A program made the translations under genes and the position numbers. 38,559 nucleotides of DNA, from contig CALUTF010000016.1 in the NCBI GenBank assembly GCA_944323595.1, positions 1-38,559 of the forward strand, written 5' to 3'. Below are positions 16,501-23,821 of this stretch, in pieces. This stretch comes from Candidatus Gastranaerophilales bacterium. GTDB lineage: Bacteria > Cyanobacteriota > Vampirovibrionia > Gastranaerophilales > Gastranaerophilaceae. Below the pieces are notes generated by a model, which had not been told where the DNA came from, made no database searches, and saw only the letters and a list, made by a program, of their open reading frames with translations. How positions within the stretch are numbered: the first letter of the stretch is position 1; each line of letters opens with the position of its first letter.

Positions 16501-17914
16501 TAACGATAATGTACATGTATATGACGTAACTAACTTTACTGTTTCAGGTGATGCTAATTTTGCAGCAGATGTCGATCTGGAAAATCTGGAAATGGATAGA
16601 ATTACATCCAGCACATACGGACAGCACAATGGCAGTTTGAATGTAGTTGGCATGAATCTCTTATCTGATTCCGAAGCTCCGCGTGCTGAAATATTTTTTG
16701 CAGAAACAGGATTAAAAGATAAAGTAATAAACGGTACCGGGGAATTGCCGGACAGTAATTATCAAACCGCATATACTCCAATTTATAAATATCAGGTATC
16801 ATACGATAACAGAGAAAATGGCGGATATTTCTTATTTGACAGAATAACCGCAGGCTCAAACAGTGGTAATCCGTCTGATAATTATAACCCTGCGGTTCTG
16901 GCAACTCCTGTAGGTAATCTTGCTGCAGGGCAAGCTGCTATGAACGAAGCGTTCAAATACGTCTTCGAACATGCTGACGCATTTACTCAATTACCATCTA
17001 TGGAAAGATACGCTAAAATCAATGCTAACAAATATGCATTAAGTACTGATTTCAACGAAAATATGCCGTCATACGCCGACCAGCTTCAAAATAAAGCCGT
17101 CTGGTTCAGACCATATACAACCTTTGAAACCATGAACATTAAAAACGGACCTGACGTTGATGCTATTACTTATGGCTCATTGGTTGGCTTCGATGGTGAC
17201 TTCAAAGAAATGAAAAACGGCTGGAGTAGAGTCTTCACTGGTTATGCCGGTTACATGGGTTCTTCTTTGAATTACTCCGGTGTTGATACTACTATGAACG
17301 GAGGTTTATTAGGCTTCACCGAAACTTTCTACAAAGGTAATTTCTGGACTGCTATCACTGCGTCTGCTGGTGCTTCCGTTGGTGAATCACATACTATGTA
17401 CGGCAAAGAAGATTATACATCACTGCTTGCAGGTGTTGGTTCTAAAACGGGTTACAACTTTGAGTTTAAAGACGGTAAGTTCATCATCCAGCCGATTATG
17501 TTCTTGTCTTATACTTTCGTTAACACCTTTGATTATAAAAATGCGGCTGGAGTTAGCATAGAAAGTGACCCGTTGCACACTATTCAATTAAACCCTAGTG
17601 TTAGGTTCATTGCGAACCTCAAGGGCGGTTGGCAGCCGTACGCTTCTGTCGGTATGGTTTGGAACTTAATGAATGAATCTAAAGTTACCGCTAACAACGT
17701 TAAGCTTCCTGAAATGAGTGTTAAACCTTACGTAGAATATGGTGTTGGTGTTCAACGCAACTGGGCTGACAAGTTCACTGCTTTCTTGCAAGCTATGATT
17801 CGTAACGGCGGCAGAAACGGTGTTGCTCTCACAGGCGGCTTCCGCTTCATGCTCGGCTCTGACTCCAAAAACTCCGACAAACCTAAGGTTAAAAAAGAGA
17901 TTAAGTCACTATAA
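13523..17914 (+). CDS. Autotransporter 2: Pmp-like beta-helix passenger with C-terminal barrel
   Basis: 1463 residues. Extended signal peptide: about 25 polar residues ending LRGGGVTSKALMAALL, then LLGVIPAVAS with cleavage before D. Passenger from about 140 to 900 built of roughly 20 irregular repeats of the form I-x-x-I-NGDFIGNY ... GGAIYN, combining FxxN (FIGN, FYKN, FHKN, FTGN) with GGA[ILV] motifs, as in chlamydial polymorphic membrane proteins; this predicts a long parallel beta-helix. A non-repeat region follows (VTNFTVSGDANFAADV near 1010, shared with autotransporter 1), then the barrel (1115-1463), ending GGFRFMLGS plus a Lys-rich tail. Unlike autotransporter 1 the signal peptide is in frame with the body, through the interrupted G-tract. 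Probably a surface adhesin or antigen; no partner can be named. The repeat after the stop (17923-18088) replaces a normal terminator. Confidence 0.92.
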   Translation: MKNKNSLKPLNSANSLRGGGVTSKALMAALLLGVIPAVASDLGTPTLGDDSAYTLTKVDTAGKNTITKFEYNSSTGEFTPVYYRMDLKQTEFGTGSETLQAQVNTPDSPVDITVHYPAEQANYSTSYTGKTINMPNLTNADSPAQGGAAFVNNDTGVVYNNILVKDNHTTMTFSDGSSRADSYLEAGSIANNGSISNLNGDFIGNSLDADIQSLYSHANAYTSGGVLSNSGTIENLSGNFYKNTISANTEVIRGGAIYNIGTINNFTGNFIENEARGNKSYGGAIYNSSTIDNLQGLFANNYAEYRGGAIYNNNYSDYRNDGESSSDYIIGNGIGLVNADFIGNYSGDQGGAIYNKWGDIKELNGDFIANHSGDGGAIRNIGNIGKITANFIGNYGSGQGGALSNYGDQERNRYDDNSRPGQWRNFSVGNITGDFIGNHIDTTDESGYGGAIYNKNNNAYEADGYSAEKFYSTVGNIKGDFIGNYVTGATKASGGAIYNYDNIIIDGINGDFIGNYAKSTEDKVYGGAIHNELNTEITNGINGNFYRNYADAYKDASGGAVYNDFSTISSITGNFVENHAKSETKKALGGAINNNDQAFINEINGNFHKNYAEAVKDNAFGGAIYNDQGTKYSSGGILKITSSFNENYVSSNKQAYGGALYTDGLIEDMKADFTGNYAISQDGKASGGALYVDNEGVVKSAIANFTDNYTSTTSGTAAGGAVYNNSVIEKLSGNFTNNQAVADSGKAYGGAVYNLVDTVCANRIVKIYSADGESLLFDLGSGYYAEASDKLYIEDAIFQNNSAVSNSGNAYGGAIYNNDRIFVGDKEINIYMDWSESTDSFLNSIKDKYLGGEQVDPDEFKANAERPLTELKNVSFVDNKAISESGSAKGGAIYTSGNMKITADNYQSVFSGNMANDEQEAIYVDESKYWEEPTTLTLEATNGGSFIFEDKINGKEGYILELKGDNKDNTAFYIRNDMENADVRISNTTFNAINDNVHVYDVTNFTVSGDANFAADVDLENLEMDRITSSTYGQHNGSLNVVGMNLLSDSEAPRAEIFFAETGLKDKVINGTGELPDSNYQTAYTPIYKYQVSYDNRENGGYFLFDRITAGSNSGNPSDNYNPAVLATPVGNLAAGQAAMNEAFKYVFEHADAFTQLPSMERYAKINANKYALSTDFNENMPSYADQLQNKAVWFRPYTTFETMNIKNGPDVDAITYGSLVGFDGDFKEMKNGWSRVFTGYAGYMGSSLNYSGVDTTMNGGLLGFTETFYKGNFWTAITASAGASVGESHTMYGKEDYTSLLAGVGSKTGYNFEFKDGKFIIQPIMFLSYTFVNTFDYKNAAGVSIESDPLHTIQLNPSVRFIANLKGGWQPYASVGMVWNLMNESKVTANNVKLPEMSVKPYVEYGVGVQRNWADKFTAFLQAMIRNGGRNGVALTGGFRFMLGSDSKNSDKPKVKKEIKSL
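13572..13583 (+). repeat. Interrupted G-tract (G4-T-G7) in the signal peptide of autotransporter 2
   Basis: GGGG-T-GGGGGGG encodes Arg-Gly-Gly-Gly-Val in frame. It occupies the same place, before the hydrophobic core, as the G11 tract of autotransporter 1. The T breaks the run and should make slippage rarer than in an 11-base run; a change in the seven-G half would still shift the frame. Confidence 0.8.
16865..17914 (+). repeat. Barrel-coding block 2, near-identical to 2853-3902
   Basis: 350 codons, same length as its partner without indels. The protein differs at only a handful of positions, several clustered near the start (AFNPA/NYNPA, LPSYAEQLHNN/MPSYADQLQNK). Silent differences are patchy, which fits partial gene conversion better than protein-level selection alone. 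Confidence 0.85.
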
Positions 17915-17922
17915 TGATTGTA

Positions 17923-18088
17923 CCCCTCACCCTAACCCTCTCCCCCAAGGGGCGAGGGAAATATATTTCCAATGTTGAGGAGTCGCCTTGTATTAGGTGT
18001 TCAAAAAGTTTTTAATATCTTTGTATTGGCGGCTTTTATATAAACCGCTGTTCCCTCTCCTTTGCAAGGAGAGGGGGTAGGGGTGAGG
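17923..18088 (+). repeat. Composite intergenic repeat, copy D with GC-rich inverted arms
   Basis: Left arm CCCTCACCC-TAACCCTCTCC at about 17924-17943, with a local CCCC/GGGG hairpin, and right arm GGAGAGGGGG-TAGGGGTGAGG at 18068-18088 are imperfect inverted repeats. Between them lies the core (17983-18033) shared with copies A, B and C. The arms resemble the REP-like CCCTCACCC palindromes common in many bacterial genomes. The 279-base gap between autotransporter 2 and ftsY is filled mostly by this element. Confidence 0.7.
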
Positions 18089-18178
18089 TAGAATTTACAC
18101 AGCGTTCAGATGCTGAAATACGTTTAGGGGGTAGTGGAATAGGATTCCAATGTTGAGCATGACGATATAAATTTTTCA

Positions 18179-18187
18179 TGTTATTAT
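18179..18187 (+). promoter_or_regulatory. Extended -10 promoter element directly before ftsY
   Basis: TG-T-TATTAT at 18179-18187 ends 7 nt before ATG 18194, so the transcript would begin at or next to the start codon. There is no Shine-Dalgarno sequence. This supports a leaderless ftsY mRNA. Confidence 0.45.
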
Positions 18188-18193
18188 TCATTT

Positions 18194-19108
18194 ATGTTCA
18201 AATTCTTTTCAGACAAATTTAACGACCTGAAACAAACTGTAGCAAATACTGCACAGGCACTCGTAGGTAACGTTGTTAATACAGTACAGGATGAAGAAGA
18301 ATTTTCGGAATTTGTCCTTGATGATATGGAAGATACACTGATTAGTGCCGATTTAGGCGTCAATTATGCTGCAGAACTTGTAGATAAACTTCGTAATCAG
18401 GATAAAATTAAACCGTCTGCCGTCAAGGAATATTTGCGCGGTGAATTTATGCAAACACTTGCACAGGCAGGCTCAAATGTTTTGAATTATAGTGATGACG
18501 GACTAAATATATATTTCATTGCAGGTGTTAACGGTGCAGGAAAAACAACTCTCATCGCAAAACTTGCATATAAATTTAAAAATGAAGGTAAAAAAGTTCT
18601 AATTGCCGCAGGTGATACTTTCCGCGCAGCAGCCGAAGAACAACTTGATATATGGTCAAAACGTGCAGGGGCTGATATAGTCCGACGTGATAAAGCCGAT
18701 CCCGCTTCTGTTGTTTATGAAGCAATTCAAAAAGCTAAAAATGAAAATTATAATGTGATTCTCGTCGATACTGCCGGTCGTCTGCAGAATAAATTCAACC
18801 TGATGGAAGAACTTTCCAAAATAAAAAACGTTATCGACAAAAATGCTCCTGAATCTTTGCGGGAAAGTATTCTAGTACTTGATGCAAACACAGGACAAAA
18901 CGGACTGCAACAGGCGAAAGTTTTCACAGAAGCAGTAAATATTACCTCGGTTGCACTAACAAAACTTGACGGTTCCGCAAAAGGTGCAATCGTCCTTGCT
19001 GTTGCAAAAGAAATGAAGCTGCCTGTAAAACTGGTCGGGGTCGGCGAAAAAATGGAAGATTTAAAAACGTTCAACTCGGAAGAATTTATTAACGCATTAT
19101 TTGAATAA
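18194..19108 (+). CDS. ftsY: Signal recognition particle receptor FtsY
   Basis: SRP receptor GTPase that docks ribosome-SRP complexes at the membrane for co-translational insertion. 304 residues: N domain (about 1-95), then the G domain with GVNGAGKTT 111-119, DTFRAAA 141-147, DTAGR 192-196, TKLDGSAKG 256-264 and GVGE near 280. It lacks the long acidic A domain of E. coli FtsY, as do many bacterial versions, and relies on an amphipathic N-terminal helix (MFKFFSDKFNDL). Its TAA overlaps the next ATG by 1 nt (TAATG), so the peptidase gene downstream is coupled. Confidence 0.96.
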   Translation: MFKFFSDKFNDLKQTVANTAQALVGNVVNTVQDEEEFSEFVLDDMEDTLISADLGVNYAAELVDKLRNQDKIKPSAVKEYLRGEFMQTLAQAGSNVLNYSDDGLNIYFIAGVNGAGKTTLIAKLAYKFKNEGKKVLIAAGDTFRAAAEEQLDIWSKRAGADIVRRDKADPASVVYEAIQKAKNENYNVILVDTAGRLQNKFNLMEELSKIKNVIDKNAPESLRESILVLDANTGQNGLQQAKVFTEAVNITSVALTKLDGSAKGAIVLAVAKEMKLPVKLVGVGEKMEDLKTFNSEEFINALFE

Positions 19109-19752
19109 TGAAAATTTTAAAACAATCAACTACAAAAAACGGGAATAAAATAGAACTAATCGGGAATGATAATCATAAAAACATTTTGATTATCGGAGTA
19201 TTTCACGGAGATGAACCGCAGGGGAAATACTTAATAGATAAATATTTAAAAAACGAAAGCCCGCTTTTATTTATACCTTGCCTGAACCCTGACGGCATGA
19301 ACAAAAATTCAAGGACAAATGCAAACGGCGTTGATTTAAATCGTAATTTCCCGACCCAAAACTGGGGACAAAATAAAGGTGAGAATGCGACCTGTGATGA
19401 CGATACAACCGCATACTACGGAGGTACTGCTCCTGCCGGTGAAATCGAAACAAAATTTTTAATTGAAGTTCTAAATGAATATAAACCTGAAATAATACTC
19501 ACACTCCATGCGCCATATAAAGTTGTAAATTATGACGGACCGGCAAAAGAGCTTGCAGAAAAGATTTCTGAAATCATTAAATATCCGGTGGAAGCAAGTA
19601 TCGGTTACCCGACACCGGGGAGTTTCGGCACCTACGCAGGGGTAGAAAGAGGGATTAAAACAATTACGCTTGAATTAGATGAAACATCCTCCGTGGAAGA
19701 ACTATACAAACCTGTCCATAAAATTTTTGATATGTTATGTAACATTTTGTAA
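19108..19752 (+). CDS. M14-family peptidase, murein peptide amidase (MpaA)-like
   Basis: 214 residues of a zinc carboxypeptidase-type fold. Likely zinc ligands: H33 and E36 (HGDE) and H134 (LHAP). NSRTNANGVDLNRNFP (67-82) is the M14 substrate-binding region, and E189 in TLELDE is the likely catalytic glutamate. The compact length and HGDE motif fit MpaA-type enzymes, which cleave the gamma-D-Glu-diaminopimelate bond of murein tripeptide in peptidoglycan recycling. There is no signal peptide, which suits a cytosolic recycling role. It overlaps ftsY by 1 nt and is followed by a LysM protein and a lytic transglycosylase, which supports a peptidoglycan role. Exact substrate uncertain. Confidence 0.8.
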   Translation: MKILKQSTTKNGNKIELIGNDNHKNILIIGVFHGDEPQGKYLIDKYLKNESPLLFIPCLNPDGMNKNSRTNANGVDLNRNFPTQNWGQNKGENATCDDDTTAYYGGTAPAGEIETKFLIEVLNEYKPEIILTLHAPYKVVNYDGPAKELAEKISEIIKYPVEASIGYPTPGSFGTYAGVERGIKTITLELDETSSVEELYKPVHKIFDMLCNIL

Positions 19753-19831
19753 ATAAACCCTAAAGTTTTTCACAGATTGTGCCGTATAAGTATACAGAAG
19801 AAGAAAATACACAATCTAAGGAGAAACGATC

Positions 19832-20482
19832 ATGATGGACGGTGTAAAAGGCGTGGGCGCGGTTAGCAATGATACCCCGAGAGTTCAAGGTGGACAAAGT
19901 GACAGCAATAACAATATTGTAATTAATTTTAAAAACGGTGATGGAAATAATATTACAATAAAAGTTACTGAAGGTATGACATTATCAGAACTTGCAGTGA
20001 AATACAACACTACAGTCGAAGATATTATGGCTGCAAACGGTACAAGCCTGAAAGATATAATGATAGGTCAGGATTTAATTATACCTCAAAATACCGCAAG
20101 CGAAGAACTGCTGGCACAGAGAAAGCATAATGCCCGAATGAAAGCAGAAGAACAGGAGGTTGAACAAAAAGGTTTAACTGATCCTGTGGAAATTGCACAG
20201 CACTATATGAATAAAGATTTAAAATCCGGCAGACTAAAATGGGTGCCTGAAGATACTGCCCTTTTCGGACTTATCAAAACCGGCGGTTATTATGAATATA
20301 GCACAGAAGATGAAGGGCTGTTCGGCACAGAAACTTATGGCGAAATTAAGTCAAGATATAATTTGCCGGATGGAGCCATCAGAAGACATAATTACATCCC
20401 CGGCGGCGGGAATTATGATACCGCAGGTATCTATGACAGTAAAATCCGGTTATATCCGGCAGATATGCCCATTCCTAAATAG
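19832..20482 (+). CDS. LysM-domain protein of unknown role
   Basis: 216 residues. A LysM motif at about 43-86 (VTEGMTLSELAVKYN ... MIGQDLIIPQ) would bind N-acetylglucosamine polymers such as peptidoglycan. The N-terminus is polar and has no evident signal peptide, which is odd for a LysM protein. The C-terminal half is charged (residues 95-150), then rich in Tyr/Gly, without recognised domain. AAGGAG precedes the ATG by 8 nt; a second ATG follows directly (MM). A hairpin pair with T-run terminates it at about 20520. It lies between the M14 peptidase and the transglycosylase. Confidence 0.85.
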   Translation: MMDGVKGVGAVSNDTPRVQGGQSDSNNNIVINFKNGDGNNITIKVTEGMTLSELAVKYNTTVEDIMAANGTSLKDIMIGQDLIIPQNTASEELLAQRKHNARMKAEEQEVEQKGLTDPVEIAQHYMNKDLKSGRLKWVPEDTALFGLIKTGGYYEYSTEDEGLFGTETYGEIKSRYNLPDGAIRRHNYIPGGGNYDTAGIYDSKIRLYPADMPIPK

Positions 20483-20493
20483 ATTTCGTTCCT

Positions 20494-20551
20494 AACTTGT
20501 ACCAACCATACAAGTTACAGAATAAGCGAGGTGTAACAACCTTGCTTTTTT
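20494..20551 (+). terminator. Double hairpin terminator after the LysM gene
   Basis: AACTTGT/ACAAGTT (20494-20516) forms a first hairpin. AAGCGAGGT/ACCTTGCTT (20524-20547) forms a second with one G-T pair, followed by a T-run to 20551. This isolates the LysM gene from the transglycosylase gene. Confidence 0.75.
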
Positions 20552-20594
20552 GTTTGTAAAAAAAAATAAAAAATTTTGAAAATCCTAAATTTTT

Positions 20595-20613
20595 GATAAA
20601 ATTAATAAGTATG
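20595..20613 (+). promoter_or_regulatory. -10-like element adjoining the transglycosylase start
   Basis: GATAAA at 20595-20600 is followed 10 nt later by ATG 20611, with no Shine-Dalgarno. Transcription would start at or just before the ATG, a second candidate leaderless gene. It also means that the TTG at 20593 lies inside the promoter and is unlikely to be the start. Confidence 0.45.
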
Positions 20614-22596
20614 AACCCTTTATCAAAAAAAGAAACAGTCATTATCACTGCCGTAATACTCGGGGTTGGACTGGCACTCGCCGGATGTACGGCAATAATT
20701 ACAAAAAATTGTAAGACTAAAGATGTTGATATATATAAACAGGCACTAACTGATTATCAGTCCGGTAATGTGCAAAATTCTTATTATCTGTTTTCAAAAG
20801 TTTCTTTTATGTCGGATTTAAAACCTATTGCAATATACAGACAGGCAAAATGTGCGGAAGATATTGAGGATTATGATGCTGCAGTTAAACAATACCAGCT
20901 GCTGTTCAATAATTATCCCGAGCATAAATTAAGTCTGCGTTCAAAATATAATGCCGCAAGACTGCTCTTAACAACAAGACCGGAAGTTGCAAAAAAATAT
21001 TTTGATGAAATTTTAGAGGCTGCTCCTTTTACAGATTACGGAATAGCTGCAGAATATTTTCTCGGAAAAATGCTCCTTACATCATCACAACCGCTCTCTG
21101 CTGATGAAAAAATTGCAGTCAGAGATTATTACCGTTCTTATCTGCAAAAATCACCGTCAGGCAGATGGGTGCAAAATATTTTAAATGAAATACAAACTTC
21201 ACAACTTCCGCTTGAAACAAAAGACTACTTATTAATGGCAAGAAGTTATTCTCTGCTGGGGGATGCAAAGAATGCACGGCAGGCACTGTTTCATGTTCCG
21301 GCTGCTAAATCATGGGCAATAGGAGCGAAAGTTTCATACGCCCTCGGCGAGGAACAAAAAGCAAAAAATCTAACGGAATATGGATTATCTTTGCACGCTG
21401 ATGAAGTAAATATTGATGATTTGTATAACGCTGTAGATTTATATATAAAACATGAAAAAAATGAATATACCGCACTTACAAAATTATATTCATATCCGGC
21501 ATCAGCAGGCAAAGATTACATATTAAATTTAAAATGCCAGAATTCTCCATCATCAAAACAGCTGGAATGCTACAGAGAATTGTATAATAAATTTCCTGCA
21601 AGTGTTTATGCAGATGATGCGCTGGCAAATATTTTCTTAATACAGGTAAAAAATAAAGACTACACAACCGCAAAAATCAACGGACGTTCATATTTGAACA
21701 AATACAATAATATAAAATATGCACCTGCAATTATGTACTGGATGGGAAAACTTGCAGAAAAAACTAACAACCGTGATGAATATGTGAGTTTCTACAGAGG
21801 AGTAATCGCACGCTATCCGGATAATTATTATGCATATAGAGCTTATTTACGTTTAAATGACATGCACGGTTCTATTATAAATAACTATATAAATGAAAAA
21901 GAAGTGCAGTACCCCTACGAAAAAGGAAAAGGTGATGAGCTAAACCTGAAACTTGCAGAAATCGGGGATTATGATATTTTATTTGAACTAAATGACGATG
22001 AGTTTATCAAAAGCTGGATATACTATCAAAAAGGCGACTATTCACATTCAATGCTTGTAGCACGTGATGCTATGGAAAAAATAGAAGACAAACCTGACAA
22101 ATATGATTTGCGCTGGCGGCTTGTATACCCTATAGATTATTATGACATCATAAAAAAATATTCCGTAGAAGTAGGGAACAATTCGCCGTTAATACTAGCA
22201 ATAGTAAGAGAAGAAAGTTACTTTAATCCGGAAGCCAACAGCCATGTCGGAGCAGGCGGATTAATGCAGTTAATGCCGGCAACAGCACGTGAAATTGGCG
22301 CAAAACATGGTGTTAATATTAAAACAACCGAAGATTTATACAATCCGGATACAAACATTAAACTCGGGAATTATTACTATGCAGAACTTAAAAGTATGCT
22401 GAACGGTCTTGATATTTCATCAGTAGCTGCCTATAACGGAGGCATCGGCTCGGTAAATCGATGGAAAAAATCACTATATTACAACGATACAGATGAATTT
22501 GTAGAACAAATTCCATATTCTGAAACAAAAGATTATGTGAAAAAAGTATTTAGAAGTTACTGGAATTACATAAGAATCTACTCAGGAAATGAATAG
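20611..22596 (+). CDS. slt: Lytic transglycosylase (Slt70-like) lipoprotein
   Basis: About 661 residues from ATG 20611; a TTG at 20593 would add six residues but lies in a likely promoter. Lipoprotein signal peptide with lipobox LAGC (cysteine at about 26). An alpha-helical TPR-like superhelix spans about 35-500, as in Slt70. The C-terminal SLT domain has the catalytic glutamate in VREESYF, then GAGGLMQLMPAT and AAYNGG. The enzyme cleaves the beta-1,4 bond between MurNAc and GlcNAc, forming 1,6-anhydro-MurNAc, on the periplasmic side of the membrane. With the M14 peptidase and LysM gene upstream it makes a small peptidoglycan cluster. Motifs intact. Confidence 0.92.
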   Translation: MNPLSKKETVIITAVILGVGLALAGCTAIITKNCKTKDVDIYKQALTDYQSGNVQNSYYLFSKVSFMSDLKPIAIYRQAKCAEDIEDYDAAVKQYQLLFNNYPEHKLSLRSKYNAARLLLTTRPEVAKKYFDEILEAAPFTDYGIAAEYFLGKMLLTSSQPLSADEKIAVRDYYRSYLQKSPSGRWVQNILNEIQTSQLPLETKDYLLMARSYSLLGDAKNARQALFHVPAAKSWAIGAKVSYALGEEQKAKNLTEYGLSLHADEVNIDDLYNAVDLYIKHEKNEYTALTKLYSYPASAGKDYILNLKCQNSPSSKQLECYRELYNKFPASVYADDALANIFLIQVKNKDYTTAKINGRSYLNKYNNIKYAPAIMYWMGKLAEKTNNRDEYVSFYRGVIARYPDNYYAYRAYLRLNDMHGSIINNYINEKEVQYPYEKGKGDELNLKLAEIGDYDILFELNDDEFIKSWIYYQKGDYSHSMLVARDAMEKIEDKPDKYDLRWRLVYPIDYYDIIKKYSVEVGNNSPLILAIVREESYFNPEANSHVGAGGLMQLMPATAREIGAKHGVNIKTTEDLYNPDTNIKLGNYYYAELKSMLNGLDISSVAAYNGGIGSVNRWKKSLYYNDTDEFVEQIPYSETKDYVKKVFRSYWNYIRIYSGNE

Positions 22597-22627
22597 ATAA
22601 AAATTTGATTATTTTTTTTGTTTCAAC

Positions 22628-22642
22628 TATCATAACTCTATG
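22628..22642 (+). promoter_or_regulatory. -10-like element adjoining the lptF-like start
   Basis: TATCAT at 22628-22633 ends 7 nt before ATG 22640, and there is no Shine-Dalgarno. Third candidate leaderless start in this block. Confidence 0.4.
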
Positions 22643-23764
22643 TTTAAACAGATTAGTCGCGCAATAAAAAGAATTTCACTACTTGATATATACATACTCA
22701 GACAGGTGATTGAAATGTTCCTGATGGGTGTATGTGTATTTACATCTATTATTTTTGCATCAGATACTTTTATTACACTTATCAAACAGATATCACTTTT
22801 CGGAATTCCTTTTAAAGTAGCATTTATGATGATTATTCTGAACCTCCCGTCAGTAATAGTAATGACTATACCGATGGGTGTACTTCTTGCAACTGTAATG
22901 ACTTTGAATAAATTAAGTCTTGACTCCGAAATTACAGTAATGCGAGCCTGCGGAATCGGACTTAACAGAATTGCAAAACCTATTTTTATCTTTGCAATTT
23001 GTATGTCAGTATTCAGTTTTGTTATAAATGAAAGTATAGTACCTGTGATGACAAAACAGTCAAAAGATTTGGCACTGTGGGCATTAGGACAGAAAAACAT
23101 ACCTGATGGTAAGCAGAATTTTGTATTTAAAGAACTTAATGACCGCGGCGGGTTGAAAAGGCTGTTTTATGTAGGCTATTGCGAAGATAAAATTTTGCAC
23201 AATATAACAGTTCTTGATACTTCAAAAGAGGGTACCATTCAAATTTTGCAGGCTCAAGAGGGGAAAACATCTCCTGAGGGATGGAATTTTGAAAAAGGCG
23301 CAATTTATACAGTAGGAAATGACGGAAATGTTCTTAATACAACCCTCTTTGACGATTCTGTAGTTAAATTTGGACTGGATATGTCTAAAGAATTAAACAA
23401 AAATGTCGCAAAAGAAATGAACTTCACAAAACTGATAAAATATCTCAAAAAAGCAGAATTAAATGATAAACAACAGCGCGAAATTTATGTTGAATTATTT
23501 GACAAAATTGCGTTGCCATTGACTACAATTGCCCTTGTACTTATAGGTGTACCGCTTGCAATTACTCCTCCGAGAGTAAGATACAACAGAGGATTTTTGT
23601 TCAGTATTTTGATTATTTTTGTATATTATCTGATACGTGCATTATCAATTTCTTTTGGGGAAGCAGGAACTCTAGCTCCGTTTCTTGCAGCATGGATGCC
23701 AAACATTGTACTTACCTGCGGCGGGGTTTATTTATATTATAAAAAAGTATTCACCATTACATAA
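22640..23764 (+). CDS. LptF/LptG (YjgP/YjgQ) family permease
   Basis: 374 residues. Membrane helices near 23-45, 60-80 and 105-130 precede a long periplasmic (beta-jellyroll) domain (about 140-280), then three more helices (about 290-310, 318-340, 345-368). This is the layout of LptF/LptG, inner-membrane subunits of the ABC transporter LptB2FG that extracts lipopolysaccharide and passes it to LptC/LptA. The PSVIVMTIPMGVLLATV segment and the SLDSEITVMRACG loop (typical of the family) support the call. Only one such gene is present; whether it is LptF or LptG cannot be decided. It indicates a lipopolysaccharide-type outer membrane. Confidence 0.9.
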   Translation: MFKQISRAIKRISLLDIYILRQVIEMFLMGVCVFTSIIFASDTFITLIKQISLFGIPFKVAFMMIILNLPSVIVMTIPMGVLLATVMTLNKLSLDSEITVMRACGIGLNRIAKPIFIFAICMSVFSFVINESIVPVMTKQSKDLALWALGQKNIPDGKQNFVFKELNDRGGLKRLFYVGYCEDKILHNITVLDTSKEGTIQILQAQEGKTSPEGWNFEKGAIYTVGNDGNVLNTTLFDDSVVKFGLDMSKELNKNVAKEMNFTKLIKYLKKAELNDKQQREIYVELFDKIALPLTTIALVLIGVPLAITPPRVRYNRGFLFSILIIFVYYLIRALSISFGEAGTLAPFLAAWMPNIVLTCGGVYLYYKKVFTIT

Positions 23765-23801
23765 TTTTTCCACCTTTTGCAGGTGAATATCAGACTGTTT
23801 T

Positions 23802-23821
23802 TGCGATAAAATATAAATATG
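23802..23821 (+). promoter_or_regulatory. Extended -10 element adjoining the coiled-coil protein start
   Basis: TG-C-GATAAA at 23802-23810 ends 9 nt before ATG 23819, with no Shine-Dalgarno. Fourth candidate leaderless start. Confidence 0.45.
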
